From: Anaerolineae bacterium
Lineage (GTDB): Bacteria; Chloroflexota; Anaerolineae; JACIWR01
DNA length: 6,087 nucleotides
Reading direction: 5' to 3'
Assembly: GCA_021162125.1 (NCBI GenBank)
Contig: JAGGZG010000025.1
Location: 1-6,087, forward strand
Notes under the pieces: model-generated
Databases searched by the model: none
What the model was told of the DNA's origin: nothing
What the model saw: only the letters and a program-made list of their open reading frames with translations
Position numbers and translations under genes: made by a program
Shown here: positions 1 to 5,969 of the stretch, one piece after another
Layout of the letters: every line of letters starts with the position of its first letter
Numbering within the stretch: position 1 is the stretch's first letter

Positions 1-85
1 AAGGATACCACTGGCTGCCTGTCTGATCAAGTCCATTCAACCTATTGAACGGTCACCGCGCCCTCAAAAAACCTACACTTGTGAA

Positions 86-104
86 GGGACTGAGGGGGGG
101 CGGG
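86..104 (+). other. Potential G-quadruplex motif
   Basis: Four GGG tracts lie at 86-88, 94-96, 98-100 and 102-104, separated by loops of 5, 1 and 1 bases. This fits the usual G3+N1-7 pattern on the + strand, the non-template strand for the downstream genes. It lies about 215 bases upstream of the first start codon. Whether it folds or has a role cannot be judged from sequence. Confidence 0.5.
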
Positions 105-149
105 TGGCGAACCGCGGATGCTTTGTAAAAAGTGCAAAATTACTGGAGC

Positions 150-177
150 CGTGAAACGTGATGCGTGATTCGTATTG
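150..177. repeat. Degenerate 7-base tandem repeat
   Basis: Four consecutive heptamers read CGTGAAA, CGTGATG, CGTGATT and CGTATTG. The pattern decays into CGCTGAG at 178-184. It lies in non-coding DNA upstream of the methyltransferase. Arrays of this look are, from my general recollection, common between genes in environmental bacterial genomes; their function is unknown to me. Confidence 0.55.
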
Positions 178-245
178 CGCTGAGTGTAACGTGACGTTTC
201 GCGGGACATTATATCATCTTTCAGTGTTTTCGTCTATCGTGGTGG

Positions 246-277
246 TTGTGTCGCAACTGGAACGTGGTTTTTATAAA
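246..277 (+). promoter_or_regulatory. Weak candidate promoter for the methyltransferase-trmFO pair
   Basis: A TATAAA hexamer at 272-277 is a fair -10 match. The best upstream -35 candidate is TTGTGT at 246-251, but the 20-base spacer is longer than the preferred 17. Transcription starting near 284 would give a leader of about 34 bases that includes the ribosome binding site at 306-311. A TAAAAT at 292-297 is an alternative -10 without a convincing -35. This is a best guess only. Confidence 0.25.
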
Positions 278-305
278 GCGCCCACTTGTGGTAAAATAAG
301 GCCGT

Positions 306-311
306 AGGAGG
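306..311 (+). promoter_or_regulatory. Ribosome binding site deciding a GTG start
   Basis: AGGAGG lies six bases before the GTG at 318, which is ideal spacing. A competing GTG at 313 sits too close to this site and opens a different, 63-codon frame with no recognisable product. The site therefore supports 318 as the true start of the methyltransferase. Confidence 0.8.
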
Positions 312-317
312 GGTGGA

Positions 318-935
318 GTGGGAGTTGACAGACCTTTTGACCGGCTGGCATCGCCCTATGATCTGTTCATGGCCCCGTTGGAGTGGCTGTTTCTGCGCCC
401 TCGGCGGAAGCAATGGTTGCCTCGCGTCCGTGGCGATGTGTTGGAGATTGGGGTGGGTACGGGGGCTAATCTGCCTTTTTACACGGCGGGATGTTGCCGG
501 CTGATCGCCGTGGACGCGAGCCGGGAGATGCTGGATCACGCGGCCCAGCGTGTACAGGCGGATCGTCATCTGCGTCTGGCCCAGATGGACGTGCAACACC
601 TGGCTTTCTCTGAGGGTTGCTTCGATTGGGTGGTGGGCAGTCTTTTGTTTTGCAGCGTTGCTGATCCGCTGCTGGGCCTGAGCGAGATTTGCCGCGTGCT
701 GCGGCCCGGCGGCCGGCTTTTGCTCATCGAACACGTGCGCAGTACCTGGCCGCTGGTGGGGCGCGCCCTCGACGTGGCCAACGTGTTCTGGAATAACTTC
801 ACCCGGAGTTGCAACCTCAACCGGCGGACGGCGGACGCGGTGCGGGCGGCGGGATTCGTGGTGCGGCGTGTGGAGACCTACTTAATGGGTGTGGTACAAG
901 TGATTTTAGCTGAAAAGGCAGTGGGAGAGGTGTAA
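318..935 (+). CDS. Class I SAM-dependent methyltransferase (METTL7/UbiE-like)
   Basis: This 205-residue protein has a complete Rossmann methyltransferase core. The SAM-binding loop VLEIGVGTGAN is at residues 41-51, the acidic residue expected to hold the ribose is D66 (AVDAS), and D91 is the likely adenine contact. A motif II-like strand (DWVVGSLLFCSV) is at 103-114, and LRPGGRLLLIEH follows at 128-139. The run FCSV...EICRVLRPGG...EHV followed by a CNL segment (165-167) recalls the METTL7 (TMT1) thiol methyltransferase branch and related phospholipid or quinone methyltransferases. The substrate cannot be read from sequence. There is no signal peptide or clear membrane helix, so it is probably cytoplasmic. 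The GTG start at 318 is supported by an AGGAGG six bases upstream. The stop is one base before trmFO, so the two are probably co-transcribed and translationally coupled. Confidence 0.88.
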   Translation: MGVDRPFDRLASPYDLFMAPLEWLFLRPRRKQWLPRVRGDVLEIGVGTGANLPFYTAGCCRLIAVDASREMLDHAAQRVQADRHLRLAQMDVQHLAFSEGCFDWVVGSLLFCSVADPLLGLSEICRVLRPGGRLLLIEHVRSTWPLVGRALDVANVFWNNFTRSCNLNRRTADAVRAAGFVVRRVETYLMGVVQVILAEKAVGEV

Positions 936-936
936 T

Positions 937-2250
937 ATGCGATTGACAGTGATTGGTGGTGGATTGGCCGGATCGGAGGCGGCCTGGCAGGCGGCTCAGC
1001 GCGGGATAGAGGTGACTCTCTATGAGATGCGGCCAGAGGTGATGACCCCCGCGCACGTGAGCGGCGACCTGGCCGAGTTGGTGTGCTCGAATTCACTGGG
1101 CTCCAACCTGGAGGACCGCGCACCGGGATTGCTCAAGGCTGAATTGCGACAACTGAACTCGGTGATCTTGGCCTGTGCCGACGAGACCGCAGTCCCGGCC
1201 GGGGGCGCGTTGGCCGTGGGACGGGAGGCCTTTGCCCGGCTGGTGACCGAGCGCGTGGCCGGCCATCCGCGCATCACTGTGGTGCGCCAGGAAGTGCGCA
1301 CTATCCCGGACGGGGTGGTCGTGATCGCCACCGGCCCACTCACCTCCGACGCGCTGGCGGACGAGATCGCGGCCCTCACCGGCCAGGATCACCTGTATTT
1401 CTACGACGCGATGGCTCCCATCGTCACCTATGAGTCCATTGACCAGAGCAAGGTCTTCCGCGCCTCGCGCTACGGGCGGGGGGATGACTACATCAACTGC
1501 CCGATGAGCGAGGTGGAGTACGATGCTTTCGTCGAGGCACTGCTGGCGGCGGAGACCATTCCCCTGCGCCAGTTCGAGCGCGAGGATGAGCATTTCTTCG
1601 AGGCATGTTTGCCGGTGGAGGTCATCGCCCGCCGGGGGAGGATGGCTCTGGCCTACGGGCCACTCAAGCCCGTGGGCCTCACCGACCCGCGCACGGGACG
1701 GCGGCCCTTCGCCGTGGTCCAGCTTCGGCAGGACAACCTGGCGGCGACTTTGTATAACCTGGTTGGCTTCCAGACCAATCTCAAGTGGGGCGAGCAAGAG
1801 CGCGTCTTCCGCATGATCCCTGGCCTGGAGCACGCCGAGTTTGTCCGTTTCGGGCAGATGCACCGCAATACCTTCATCCATTCGCCGGACTTACTCAATC
1901 CGACGATGGAATTTCGCGCCCGACCGGGGCTTTTCTTCGGCGGACAGATTACCGGTACGGAGGGGTACATCGCCTCGGCGGCCAGCGGTCTGGTCGCCGG
2001 TCTGAACGCGGCCCGCCTGATCTTGGGCCAGCCTCTGTTGACCTTTCCCCCGACGACGATGATCGGCGCGCTGTGCCGTTACGTGACCACGGCCTGTGGT
2101 GAGTTCCAGCCCATGAAGCCCAACTTCGGTTTGCTGCCCCCGTTGGAGCGTGCGCCTCGTCGCAAGCGTGAGCGCCACCGGGCTTACGCCGAACGGGCGC
2201 TGCGCGACCTGGAATCGTTTATCGCGGCTTCGTTGCCGGAGGTGTCTTGA
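937..2250 (+). CDS. trmFO: tRNA (uracil-54-C5)-methyltransferase, folate/FAD-dependent TrmFO
   Basis: TrmFO makes 5-methyluridine at position 54 of the tRNA T-loop, using methylenetetrahydrofolate as carbon donor and reduced FAD, in place of SAM-dependent TrmA. The 437-residue length is normal for the family. The FAD-binding loop GGGLAGSEAAW is at residues 7-17, with YEMRP at 29-33. Family blocks follow: ELVCSNSLG (47-55), GGALAVGREAF (89-99), LYFYDAMAPIV (153-163), RYGRGDDYINCPM (178-190), FEACLPVE (221-228) and GGQITGTEGYIASAASG (335-351). C50 and C224 match the two conserved cysteines, numbered Cys53 and Cys226 in the Bacillus subtilis enzyme, where they act in nucleotide chemistry. The C-terminal PPTTMIGAL...QPMKPNFGLLPPL block is also intact. 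The ATG lies six bases after a GGGAGAGG site inside the end of the upstream gene. It appears fully functional. Confidence 0.97.
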   Translation: MRLTVIGGGLAGSEAAWQAAQRGIEVTLYEMRPEVMTPAHVSGDLAELVCSNSLGSNLEDRAPGLLKAELRQLNSVILACADETAVPAGGALAVGREAFARLVTERVAGHPRITVVRQEVRTIPDGVVVIATGPLTSDALADEIAALTGQDHLYFYDAMAPIVTYESIDQSKVFRASRYGRGDDYINCPMSEVEYDAFVEALLAAETIPLRQFEREDEHFFEACLPVEVIARRGRMALAYGPLKPVGLTDPRTGRRPFAVVQLRQDNLAATLYNLVGFQTNLKWGEQERVFRMIPGLEHAEFVRFGQMHRNTFIHSPDLLNPTMEFRARPGLFFGGQITGTEGYIASAASGLVAGLNAARLILGQPLLTFPPTTMIGALCRYVTTACGEFQPMKPNFGLLPPLERAPRRKRERHRAYAERALRDLESFIAASLPEVS

Positions 2251-2275
2251 ATCATGAATCGAATGAGCGAATGAC
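2249..2275. repeat. Short GAAT-rich repeat at the trmFO stop
   Basis: Four GAAT words occur in 27 bases: GAATCAT (2249-2255), GAATC (2256-2260), GAATGAGC (2261-2268) and GAATGAC (2269-2275). The array begins inside the trmFO stop codon. Spacing is 5-8 bases, so it is an irregular repeat and may be chance simple sequence. Confidence 0.35.
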
Positions 2276-2327
2276 ACAAATAGTGCCTTGACGAGCGGAT
2301 TCTTGCCCTCTGAGCAAAAGAATCAAC

Positions 2328-2359
2328 CACAAAGACACGAAGGCACGAAAAAGAAAAAA
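2328..2359. repeat. Degenerate 8-base tandem repeat
   Basis: Four octamers in a row read CACAAAGA, CACGAAGG, CACGAAAA and AGAAAAAA, decaying in the 3' direction. The core phrase, an ACCACAAAGACACGAAGG-type string, is one I recall as recurring between genes in many environmental bacterial genomes. It sits in the 168-base spacer between trmFO and the zinc ribbon gene, ending about 60 bases before that gene's start. The rest of the spacer shows nothing convincing apart from a ribosome binding site. Confidence 0.6.
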
Positions 2360-2402
2360 AGCTGAAGGGCTTAGTGTCTCGGTGACTTGGGGGTTCTAAA
2401 CC

Positions 2403-2412
2403 GGAGGAGGGG
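2403..2412 (+). promoter_or_regulatory. Strong ribosome binding site deciding a GTG start
   Basis: GGAGGAGGGG ends six bases before the GTG at 2419. There is no ATG in this frame before residue 69, which lies beyond all four zinc-binding CxxC motifs, so the GTG start is well supported. Confidence 0.8.
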
Positions 2413-2418
2413 ATCAAC

Positions 2419-2904
2419 GTGGCAAAAGAACTCCCGCGATGCCCGCAGTGTGGCAGTACATCCTTTGATCTCCTGGACGAGGAGGCTCTGCTCTGCCAGC
2501 ATTGCGGCACAGAGTTTGACCTCAGCACTGATCTCTGTCCTTATTGTGGGTTCCTCAACCCGCCGGGGCAGAAATTCTGCGCTCAATGTGGGAACAGCCT
2601 GGCGGTGGATGCCGTGGACCGGATGTTGAGTGATCGGCTACGCACTGCCAGGCAGTGGCGCGAGGAGCGGCAAGAAGTGATACGTCGCCAGGTAGCTCAG
2701 GACCTACTGGCTTCTCAGCGGCGGATGGAGACTTTTTTGCGTCAGGAACAAGAGCGCCTGGAGCGGGAGCGTCAAGCCATAGCTGCCGCCCGTGAGCGTG
2801 AGCGGCGGCTGCTTATCACCTGGGGGGTGATTGTCCTGTTCGTGCTCGTGCTGGGCGTCGGGCTGGCTGTGCTCATCACGCTGTCGCAGGCGCGAGGCGG
2901 CTGA
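2419..2904 (+). CDS. Double zinc ribbon protein with C-terminal membrane anchor
   Basis: The 161-residue protein has four CxxC knuckles at C8/C11, C26/C29, C40/C43 and C54/C57. These suit two zinc ribbons; the second (CPYCGFLNPPGQKFCAQCG) is typical of the double-zinc-ribbon class. Residues about 68-130 are a highly charged Arg/Glu/Gln-rich helix, probably coiled coil. A single hydrophobic segment (131-154, ITWGVIVLFVLVLGVGLAVLI) follows, leaving only about seven residues beyond it. The Arg-rich stretch before the membrane segment (RERERR) predicts, by the positive-inside rule, that ribbons and helix face the cytoplasm, making it tail-anchored. No enzyme motif is present; a scaffold or nucleic-acid or protein-binding role is a guess. 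The start is GTG with a strong GGAGG site. It is separated from trmFO by 168 bases and from the next gene by 86 bases, so operon membership is uncertain. Confidence 0.87.
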   Translation: MAKELPRCPQCGSTSFDLLDEEALLCQHCGTEFDLSTDLCPYCGFLNPPGQKFCAQCGNSLAVDAVDRMLSDRLRTARQWREERQEVIRRQVAQDLLASQRRMETFLRQEQERLERERQAIAAARERERRLLITWGVIVLFVLVLGVGLAVLITLSQARGG

Positions 2905-2990
2905 TTTTATGTCTGGGATTGGGCTATAACCATGAGCAAATCCCAAATATCGAGAGCGCGTTTTTAACCTGCAGGAAGGTGTACTAAACC

Positions 2991-3911
2991 ATGCGAATGA
3001 GACTCAGGGGAAAATGGTTGCTCGTGATTCTCGTGTGGGCGCTTCTCTTGGCTTGCCGGAGTGCGCCGCCGACTCCTGTCCCTACAGCCACGCCCCGGCC
3101 AACGGCCACCCCCACGCCTGAGCCCCTGGAGTTCGATGGAGAGCGGGCTTACGAGCACGTGATCGCTCAATGCAACTTTGGGTTCCGGCCCACCGGTTCG
3201 GAGGCATGGCGGGCGACGGGCGATTACATCATCGCCACGCTGCAAGCTCAGGGCTGGGCGGTCGAGACCCAGGAATTCCCCTATCACGGGGTGACCGTGC
3301 GCAACGTCATCGGCAAGGCGGGGCAGGGGAGTCCGGTGATCATCGGCGCGCACTACGATACACGCCTGCGTGCCGATCAGGACCCCACCGATCCGGCGAC
3401 TCCGGTCATGGGCGCTAACGACGGGGCCAGCGGCGTGGCCGTGCTCCTGGAATTGGCCCGCGTGCTGGATCGGGATAGGCTGAATCACGAGGTGTGGCTA
3501 ACTTTCTTCGACGCCGAGGACAACGGCGGCCTCGATGGCTGGGAGTGGATCGTTGGCTCAACGTACATGGCCGAGCACCTCACGGTCCGGCCGGAGTTCG
3601 TCATCGTCGTGGACATGATCGGCGACGCGGAGCAACAGATTTACAAGGAGCGCAACTCCGATGCCGCGCTCCAGGACCGGCTGTGGGCCATCGCCGCCAG
3701 CCTGGGATACGGGGACTTCTTCATCCCCGAATACAAGTGGGCCATGTTCGACGATCACACCCCCTTCGCCGCGCGGGGGATAGTGGCCGTGGACATCATT
3801 GACTTCGACTACCCCTACTGGCACACCACTCAAGATACAGCGGATAAGGTCAGCGCGGCCAGCTTGGAACACGTGGGCCGCGTGGTTGAGGTTTTGCTAG
3901 AGAGGGAGTGA
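2991..3911 (+). CDS. M28-family zinc enzyme, lipoprotein, glutaminyl-cyclase-like
   Basis: The 306-residue protein starts with a lipoprotein signal: basic MRMRLRGK, a hydrophobic stretch and the lipobox LLAC with C22. A Pro/Thr linker (25-45) follows, so the enzyme is probably lipid-anchored outside the cytoplasm. The M28 fold is shown by GFRPTGS (64-70), GAHYD with H121 and D123, ANDGASG with D144, FFDAEDNGG with E176/D177, D208 and WHT with H278. By family comparison, H121, D144, D177, D208 and H278 are the candidate metal ligands and E176 the general base. FFDAED, nearby W184/W186, VVDMIG, DDHTPF (254-259) and YPYWHT also match blocks of animal-type glutaminyl-peptide cyclotransferase, so cyclisation of N-terminal Gln is a serious alternative to aminopeptidase activity. 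AGGAAGG lies 11 bases before the ATG; the ATG at 2997 is a less likely start. The gene ends 13 bases before the kinase. Confidence 0.88.
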   Translation: MRMRLRGKWLLVILVWALLLACRSAPPTPVPTATPRPTATPTPEPLEFDGERAYEHVIAQCNFGFRPTGSEAWRATGDYIIATLQAQGWAVETQEFPYHGVTVRNVIGKAGQGSPVIIGAHYDTRLRADQDPTDPATPVMGANDGASGVAVLLELARVLDRDRLNHEVWLTFFDAEDNGGLDGWEWIVGSTYMAEHLTVRPEFVIVVDMIGDAEQQIYKERNSDAALQDRLWAIAASLGYGDFFIPEYKWAMFDDHTPFAARGIVAVDIIDFDYPYWHTTQDTADKVSAASLEHVGRVVEVLLERE

Positions 3912-3924
3912 GGCACGGTTCAAC

Positions 3925-5835
3925 ATGTCTGGCACGAGTCTGGTTCAATGGCTGCGTCAAGAGGAAGCGCACGTTGTCCCCGAATGGGTGCGGGCGATGC
4001 GCAGCCTGGCCAATTTTGACGAGCAACAGCTCAGTACCCAAGAGCTGAGCCAGCAGATTTTCCTTGCTTTTTACGACGCATTCATGCAGGCAGCGGCCAG
4101 TGGAGAATACACAGTCCTCGACGAGATGATCTCCAGCCTGGTCAAGAATCGGGTGGAGCGGGACTACGCTGTGGAGGAGATCCTCCAGGTGCCCCTCCAG
4201 CTCAAGACGGCGATCTGGCGGCGGTTGACGAGCACCCTGCCCCCGGTCGAATCCCAGAGCTTGATGTTGGAAGCCGAGCCCCTCTTCGATCACAGCGTAG
4301 TCGCTCTGGTGGATACCTACACGCGGCTGACCCGTGAGCTGCTTCAGGAGCGGCTGGCCGAAGCCGAGTTCCTGACCAGGCGATTGACGGTCACCACCGA
4401 GGAAGTGGATCGCGCCGTCCTCCAGTTGCGCACGCTGTTCAGCCTCTCCCGTGCGTTGAGTGCCACGCTGGACGTTGACGCTATTCTCGGCCTCGTTGTT
4501 GAGAGTTTAGTGGGGTTGAGCCACGTGCATCGCTGCGCGGTGTGGCTGCGCGAGTCGGATGGCAACCAACTGGTGCTGGCCTCGGCGAGCGGGGTGCAAA
4601 GTGACCGACTGCGCGGTATCGTCATCCCCCTTGACCAGCCGGATCACGTATTGTGTCAAGCTTACCTGGACCGTCAGGTCAGGATTATCGAACGGGTGGA
4701 TCGAGAGGTATCGCTAGGAGCCGATTTGTCGTCGTTTTATCAAGGGTGCGCGCTGTTGGTGGTGCCCTTGCTCAGCACCGGGGTCGCCCCGCTGGGCATC
4801 ATCGCTGTGGATGGGTTGGTCGGTGCTCAACTGTTTGATGCTTCTTTCATCAGTCTGGTACGTTCCATCGCTGAACAGGCGGCGGTTGCCCTGCATAATG
4901 CCCAACTCTACCAGGAGGTCACGCGCTTCAACCAGCAACTGGAGCAGATGGTTCAGGAGCGCACGGCGGAACTGGAGAAGGCCAACCGTGATCTGGAGAA
5001 GCTAGACCGCACCAAATCCGATTTCATCAGCATCGCTGCTCACGAGCTCAAGACTCCACTGACCCTGATCGAGGGCTACACCAACATTCTCAAAGAGGAT
5101 GCCCTGATCGCCGGCCAGCCGCACTTGCAAAACATGCTGCGAGGCATTCTGCGGGGGACTGGGCGATTGCAGCAGATCATCGAGGATATGATTGACGTTT
5201 CTCTCATTGACGCCAACGTTCTCACTTTGCATTTGATCCCGACCTCGGTGGCGAGTATCGCGGGCTTGGTCGCCACCGATCTGGCGAAGGCCGTACGTGA
5301 GCGGAAACAGACGCTGGTGATCGAGGATAGCATCGGCACGCTGCCCTACATCGAAGCCGATACTCAACGGTTGCATCAGGTCTTACTGAACATCGTCAGC
5401 AACGCCGTCAAGTATACCCCTGATGGAGGGACGATCACGATCTGGGGCAGGTATCTGGCCAACAAGGAAGACCCGTCTCTGGATTTCGTGGAGGTGGCCG
5501 TAACCGACACTGGCATCGGAATTGACCCCGAGGATCAGGATCGCATCTTCGACAAGTTTTACCACACTGGAAACGTGGGGTTGCATTCCTCAGGTAAGAC
5601 CAAGTTCAAGGGAGGTGGCCCTGGCCTGGGGTTGGCCATCGCCAAAGGGGTGGTGGAGGCTCATGGCGGGCGCATTTGGGTCGAGAGTGAGGGCCACGAT
5701 GAGGCCCGCTTCCCAGGGAGCACGTTCCACATCCTTCTGCCGGTGAAAGCTCGACCCCGCTGTCCGGACGCGATCTATGAAGTATCCTCAGCTGGTCTGA
5801 CAATCGAGGATTTCAATTTCTATAGCACGGAGTGA
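3925..5835 (+). CDS. Soluble sensor histidine kinase: RsbRD-like N-domain, GAF, HisKA, HATPase_c
   Basis: This 636-residue kinase has no signal peptide or membrane helix, so it senses inside the cell. Residues 1-150 are all-helical and resemble the RsbRD N-terminal (RsbT co-antagonist) domain; this is a moderate call. A GAF domain covers about 167-326 with cysteines C204, C244 and C275. A coiled linker (329-365) leads to the HisKA box SDFISIAAHELKTPLT with phospho-acceptor H373. The ATP-binding domain has the N-box (LLNIVSNAVKYTPDGG, N489/N493), G1 (VTDTGIGI, D528), F-box (IFDKFYH, 541-547) and G2 (GPGLGLAI, 565-572). Between F and G2 lies the insert HSSGKTKFKGGG, which I associate with Chloroflexota kinases. 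All catalytic residues are present. A 29-residue tail (608-636) extends past the usual end. The stop of the M28 gene is 13 bases upstream, suggesting co-transcription. No response regulator is in the window, and the ligand is unknown. Confidence 0.95.
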   Translation: MSGTSLVQWLRQEEAHVVPEWVRAMRSLANFDEQQLSTQELSQQIFLAFYDAFMQAAASGEYTVLDEMISSLVKNRVERDYAVEEILQVPLQLKTAIWRRLTSTLPPVESQSLMLEAEPLFDHSVVALVDTYTRLTRELLQERLAEAEFLTRRLTVTTEEVDRAVLQLRTLFSLSRALSATLDVDAILGLVVESLVGLSHVHRCAVWLRESDGNQLVLASASGVQSDRLRGIVIPLDQPDHVLCQAYLDRQVRIIERVDREVSLGADLSSFYQGCALLVVPLLSTGVAPLGIIAVDGLVGAQLFDASFISLVRSIAEQAAVALHNAQLYQEVTRFNQQLEQMVQERTAELEKANRDLEKLDRTKSDFISIAAHELKTPLTLIEGYTNILKEDALIAGQPHLQNMLRGILRGTGRLQQIIEDMIDVSLIDANVLTLHLIPTSVASIAGLVATDLAKAVRERKQTLVIEDSIGTLPYIEADTQRLHQVLLNIVSNAVKYTPDGGTITIWGRYLANKEDPSLDFVEVAVTDTGIGIDPEDQDRIFDKFYHTGNVGLHSSGKTKFKGGGPGLGLAIAKGVVEAHGGRIWVESEGHDEARFPGSTFHILLPVKARPRCPDAIYEVSSAGLTIEDFNFYSTE

Positions 5836-5857
5836 CTGCCCTGAAAAAAGGGCAGTC
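5834..5857 (+). terminator. Hairpin overlapping the kinase stop codon, possible terminator
   Basis: GACTGCCC (5834-5841) and GGGCAGTC (5850-5857) form a perfect 8-bp stem. One more T-A pair (5842/5849) leaves a GAAAAA loop. The stem begins inside the TGA stop codon. No T-run follows it, so it is not a textbook intrinsic terminator; it may still stop transcription or protect the mRNA 3' end. Confidence 0.45.
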
Positions 5858-5917
5858 GAAGAATACAGGGTACTGGAGTCTGGCGATTCTTGAAAGCGCG
5901 TGAAAAGTTAAAATGGG

Positions 5918-5963
5918 ACGCAGATTTTCGCAGGCTTCACACGCAGATTTCGAAGATTTTCAG
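5918..5963. repeat. Direct repeat of an ACGCAGATTT unit
   Basis: ACGCAGATTTTCG (5918-5930) recurs as ACGCAGATTTCG (5941-5952), with a 23-base period. It is followed by a partial AAGATTTTCAG (5953-5963). The stretch is non-coding. It resembles the ACGCAGATTT-type strings that I recall as scattered between genes in environmental genomes. Confidence 0.55.
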
Positions 5964-5969
5964 TTACTA

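Larger units (their letters stand above)
1..317. other. Upstream region with no supported gene
   Basis: No convincing coding region is visible. The frame beginning at base 2 stays open from the window edge to a TGA at 151-153, but its ~50-residue translation resembles no family I know and has no visible start; frames 1 and 3 stop at 46-48 and 24-26. The end of an upstream gene therefore cannot be excluded, only not supported. The stretch contains a G-tract cluster (86-104), a degenerate heptamer array (150-177), a short hairpin (TTCAA 36-40 with TTGAA 45-49), two copies of CACTTGTG (76-83 and 283-290) and a weak candidate promoter. It probably holds the leader of the methyltransferase-trmFO pair. 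Confidence 0.6.

Noticed and set aside
1..10. Possible tRNA 3' end (ACCA) at the window edge
   Set aside because: Only about ten bases would be visible, with no way to test stem pairing.
76..83. TTGTGAA next to CACTTGTG as a Rex-type operator, with a second CACTTGTG at 283-290
   Set aside because: Only a half-site is present with no matching TTCACAA at the right spacing; the second copy lacks the extension. It may be chance.
313..504. A GTG-started frame overlapping the methyltransferase start
   Set aside because: It is too close to the AGGAGG site, short, and unrelated to any family, while the frame from 318 gives a complete methyltransferase.
234..734. A 166-codon open frame on the minus strand over the upstream region
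   Set aside because: It is antisense to the methyltransferase core for most of its length and its translation is low-complexity without motifs.
1093..1881. A 262-codon open frame on the minus strand
   Set aside because: It lies wholly inside trmFO, opposite a protein with intact family motifs, and its translation resembles no family; it is a byproduct of GC-rich coding DNA.
2288..2316. TTGACG as a -35 element for the zinc ribbon gene
   Set aside because: Seventeen bases downstream is TGAGCA, a poor -10, and no better match lies within the allowed spacing.
2914..2945. Inverted repeat TGGGATT/AATCCCA after the zinc ribbon gene as a terminator
   Set aside because: A 7-bp AT-containing stem with an 18-base loop and no immediate T-run is too weak to call.
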